Shown here: positions 5,719 through 6,040 of the stretch, piece after piece
Layout of the letters: the number at the start of each line of letters is the position of its first letter
Position numbering within the stretch: the first letter of the stretch is position 1
Assembly (NCBI GenBank): GCA_021791235.1
Contig: JAJYXA010000575.1
Coordinates: forward strand, 1 to 6,040
DNA: 6,040 nt
Source of the DNA: Pseudomonadota bacterium
Lineage (GTDB): Bacteria; Pseudomonadota; Gammaproteobacteria; Burkholderiales; Thiobacillaceae
Direction of reading: 5' to 3'
Position numbers and translations under genes: made by a program
Notes under the pieces: generated by a model
Told to the model about the DNA's origin: nothing
Database searches by the model: none
The model's input: only the letters and a program-made list of their open reading frames with translations

Positions 5719-6040
5719 ACAGGGAAAGAAGCTTCAAGCGCATCGACGCCGCCACCGCCGCCCAGCTGCTCACCCGCGACAACGTGCTGGTACTGGACTC
5801 GCGCGACCCGGACAACTACAACCTGGCGCACATCGCCAACGCGCGCCGCCTGTCCAGCGAAAACCTCGACGCTACCCTCATCGGCACCCCCACGGCCACG
5901 CCGGTGCTGCTTTACTGCTACCACGGCAACGCCAGCCAGACCTACGGCCAGATGTTCGCCGACTTCGGCTTCAGCGAGGTCTACAGCCTGGACGGCGGCT
6001 TCGCGGCCTGGCAGCGCGCGCAGAAGAAAACCGCGACGCC
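5715..6040 (+). CDS. GlpE-like single-domain rhodanese (sulfurtransferase), running off the right edge
   Basis: The visible 108 codons encode a rhodanese domain, which moves sulfane sulfur through a cysteine persulfide in the cytoplasm. VLVLDSRDPDNYNLAHIANA (24-43) is the CH2A-like motif. The active-site loop CYHGNAS has C68 as nucleophile and closely resembles E. coli GlpE. VYSLDGGFAAWQ (89-100) is the usual C-terminal signature. The domain is complete; the stop lies beyond the window, so a short tail or second domain cannot be excluded. GGAGG at 5703-5707 is seven bases before the ATG, and the start overlaps the stop of the fusion gene. No signal peptide is visible. Rhodaneses are common in nif clusters, where sulfur supply for Fe-S clusters or cyanide/thiol metabolism is suspected; the role here is inferred. 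Confidence 0.93.
   Translation, partial: MNRERSFKRIDAATAAQLLTRDNVLVLDSRDPDNYNLAHIANARRLSSENLDATLIGTPTATPVLLYCYHGNASQTYGQMFADFGFSEVYSLDGGFAAWQRAQKKTAT

Overview
The window is part of a nitrogen-fixation (nif) locus from a GC-rich diazotroph. The NifH N-terminus, the DraT/DraG pair, sigma-54/NifA promoters and the Rrf2-type regulator all point to Proteobacteria. A betaproteobacterium is the best guess, but this window alone cannot prove it.

Layout. The left part is read leftward: the first 40 codons of nifH (dinitrogenase reductase) run off the left edge. Upstream of nifH lie a leader of about 135 nt, a sigma-54 promoter and two NifA-type upstream activator sites (UAS). Next comes a gene for an Rrf2-family regulator with three cysteines, also leftward. 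A divergent control region (972-1225) separates it from a rightward operon with tight or short spacing. That operon encodes a receiver-like protein lacking the usual phospho-acceptor aspartate, draT (NifH ADP-ribosyltransferase) and draG (ADP-ribosyl-NifH hydrolase). It continues with a 675-aa fusion of an ArsC-like 'nitrogenase-associated' domain to two nitroreductase/SagB-like domains, and then a GlpE-like rhodanese that runs off the right edge.

Regulation. Three sigma-54 promoters can be read directly: nifH (267-282, minus), rrf2 (1001-1016, minus) and the draTG operon (1169-1184, plus). Four TGT-N10-ACA sites lie in two tandem pairs about 30 bp apart. The pair between rrf2 and the draTG operon is almost exactly centred between the two promoters, so one NifA platform could fire both ways. 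The inference is that nitrogenase, its post-translational switch (DraT/DraG) and an Fe-S-type regulator are induced together.

How the genes may work together. DraT is known to inactivate NifH by ADP-ribosylating one arginine when fixed nitrogen appears or energy drops, and DraG removes the group. The receiver-like protein, the ArsC/nitroreductase fusion and the rhodanese share the transcript and so are candidates for redox, sulfur or signalling accessories of nitrogenase; their actual roles are unknown. Two different long imperfect inverted repeats fill the draT-draG and draG-fusion gaps, and a short perfect hairpin fills the receiver-draT gap. Every gap between the first four operon genes therefore carries a potential RNA structure.
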